DNA of 64,000 nucleotides from contig NW_004454182.1 in the NCBI RefSeq assembly GCF_000283155.1, positions 7,893 to 71,892 of the forward strand. The letters run 5' to 3'. Shown here in pieces: positions 62,465 through 64,000 of the stretch (positions within the stretch are counted from its first letter, which is position 1; every line of letters starts with the position of its first letter). Origin of the DNA: Ceratotherium simum simum. Its lineage: Eukaryota > Chordata > Mammalia > Perissodactyla > Rhinocerotidae. The position numbers were made by a program, and so were the translations under genes. The notes beneath the pieces are model-generated. The model did not search any database, was not told the origin of the DNA, and worked only from the letters and a program-made list of their open reading frames with translations.

Positions 62465-64000
62465 CTGAGGAGAAAGAAGCCATGAGACTCCAGTCCTGTG
62501 CACAATGTCCAGACCGACTCATCATGAAGCCCCAAACCTTCCCCTGGTTTAACCCCCGACCATAACCAACATGCAGTGTCCCGTACAAGAAATACAGAGG
62601 ACTCTCCTCCTCTCCAGGGTCAAAATTAAGAAGACTATGACTATAGTTGCTAAGAAAAAAACATAGAAATACAGATATCTTATGGATAAGAAAATCGAAA
62701 GTACTGAGTTTCACATGTTAATTAGCCTATAGCATCCAGACTTACTCAATTCCCTCTGTGATTCTAAATCATAATGATCCCTGACTCATGCCATATGCAG
62801 ACATTGGTTTCCACCTGTAGGTAAACACTGTAGAATTCCTCAGATTACATTATTCTTGCCTTATGTGCCAGCAATGGTCCTCCAACATCCATGGCAGCCC
62901 TCTGGAGCCTCATTCCCTTCCTGCTCTCCCGCAACCCTGACTTTTAGATCTGTCCCCCACAGACCTGGATATCAAGCAACTGAGAATCTATTATATGATG
63001 GAGTTAATCAATTCAAGGACTTATTCCATTTGGAGGGCTCAATGGCACCCATCCTGCCAGTCCAGTCCTTAAAATCCCCTGCATCAGAAAGTAGCAGGAG
63101 AGCATGAGCCGTAATGTTACTGTCATGTGTGTCTCAATCCTCTAGGTCAAGGACACTCAGATAATATGGAATGGCTGGGGTGTAGGGGAAAATCTAGATG
63201 CTCCATCTGACAGTTTAGTCAAGTGGTAGCTGAAATCCTCCAAATCCTGGTCTGTAATAATCTTCATTAGTTGCAACATCCCTGCATTTCATTATACACA
63301 CACACACGTACATGTATATGTACATGCATATATATGTATATATACACACACAGAGAAAGCATTTATAACTGTAAATTCTCTCCTAAAACACCAATAATTA
63401 AATGTACTTCATGGAAAAATGATGATAGTGTGTCATAAACAGAAGTAGGATTAACTCACCCATTTATATCTGAGGTCCAGAAAAGGAAAAAAATAAAATA
63501 AATTTGGATCAAATGTGACTCTCCGCTTAGATATTTACACATATTTGCTTACTTCATCCTTACAATAAACCTACTGATTATAGTTTACTTACCAATTTAA
63601 CAAATGACATGAACAGAAAAGGTTCAAAAAACTTTAATAAAATAAGAGTTACACAGCTAGAAAATGGCACATCTATAATTTTAATTTTGCTCTGCCTGTC
63701 TTCTATGCTCAAATTCCACATTTGTCAGGTAACAGGGCAGTTTGGTGATTGAGAGTTTCCTCAAGTGTCACACACAACCAGAGTTTAGTCAGGTGGGGGC
63801 ACCTAACTTCCTGAATTAAAGCTGGAATGATTTCAGAACCATTTCTGCCTCAGATCAGGTAGCCTCTCACACTGGGTGACTGGAACCCTGATCCCATGTC
63901 TCTTCAGAAGAGATGACTTACAACAGGGCCCTTTCCCCACAAGAGCCAAACATTCCATGATCAAGAGACTAAAATCAACCACCTTCAACTTGAATCAGGG
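62465..64000 (-). other. Upstream intron of locus B, with MIR-like piece and microsatellite
   Basis: No promoter-like CpG cluster is seen, so exon 1 is probably outside the window. A CA/TA tract lies at about 63296-63350, and 63550-63710 resembles a reverse MIR (AGTTACACAGCTAGAAAATGG on the plus strand, split as AGTTACACAGCTAG and AAAATGG). Confidence 0.4.

Overview
The window is mammalian nuclear DNA, most likely from a perissodactyl and probably a horse-like equid. The main evidence is five copies of the tRNA-derived ERE (equine repetitive element) SINE. Each has the G/C-rich GGCCGGCC-type head and an A-rich tail. Old LINE-1, HAL1-like and MIR elements, long AT-rich introns and CpG-island promoters fit this. 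Nothing looks bacterial or viral, and there is no operon structure.

The genic content is two related KRAB-C2H2 zinc-finger (KZNF) loci in convergent (tail-to-tail) orientation. Locus A is on the plus strand, with exons at 21.7-25.5 kb and a probable promoter at 15.4-15.7 kb or 10.1-10.95 kb. Locus B is on the minus strand, with exons at 62.46-58.05 kb and its first exon probably beyond the right edge. Both have the same exon plan: a short exon whose last codons carry the start, KRAB-A, KRAB-B, a small linker exon and a finger exon. Their introns also align, so they are an inverted duplication of one ancestral gene. Both are damaged, by different lesions. Locus A has lost 15 bp of KRAB-A including the MLE motif, appears to have lost the linker splice donor, and has a 4-bp duplication in finger 5. 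Locus B has ATT where A has ATG, a 1-bp deletion in KRAB-A that leads to a stop in KRAB-B, and a 3-bp deletion in KRAB-B. Locus A still has an open 118-codon KRAB-only frame. Locus B still has five intact fingers.

Layout: 0-9.3 kb is an anonymous region with a possible AFF-like gene remnant, a four-copy local repeat and a 30-bp minisatellite. 10.1-11.2 kb is a strong CpG island. 12.3 kb holds an inverted partner of a repeat at 0.2 kb. 15.4-16.05 kb is a second CpG-rich promoter. 21.7-26.1 kb is KZNF locus A. 27-57 kb is mostly repeats: several LINE-1 pieces, one nearly full-length decayed LINE-1 (49.6-55.9 kb), EREs, LTR-like pieces, and a rearranged block at 47.6-49.6 kb. 57.1-62.5 kb is KZNF locus B. 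62.5-64 kb is its upstream intron.

All calls come from reading the sequence. Repeat family names rest on recognising consensus features and were not checked with a database search. Splice sites are inferred from GT/AG signals, exon phase and agreement between the two copies.
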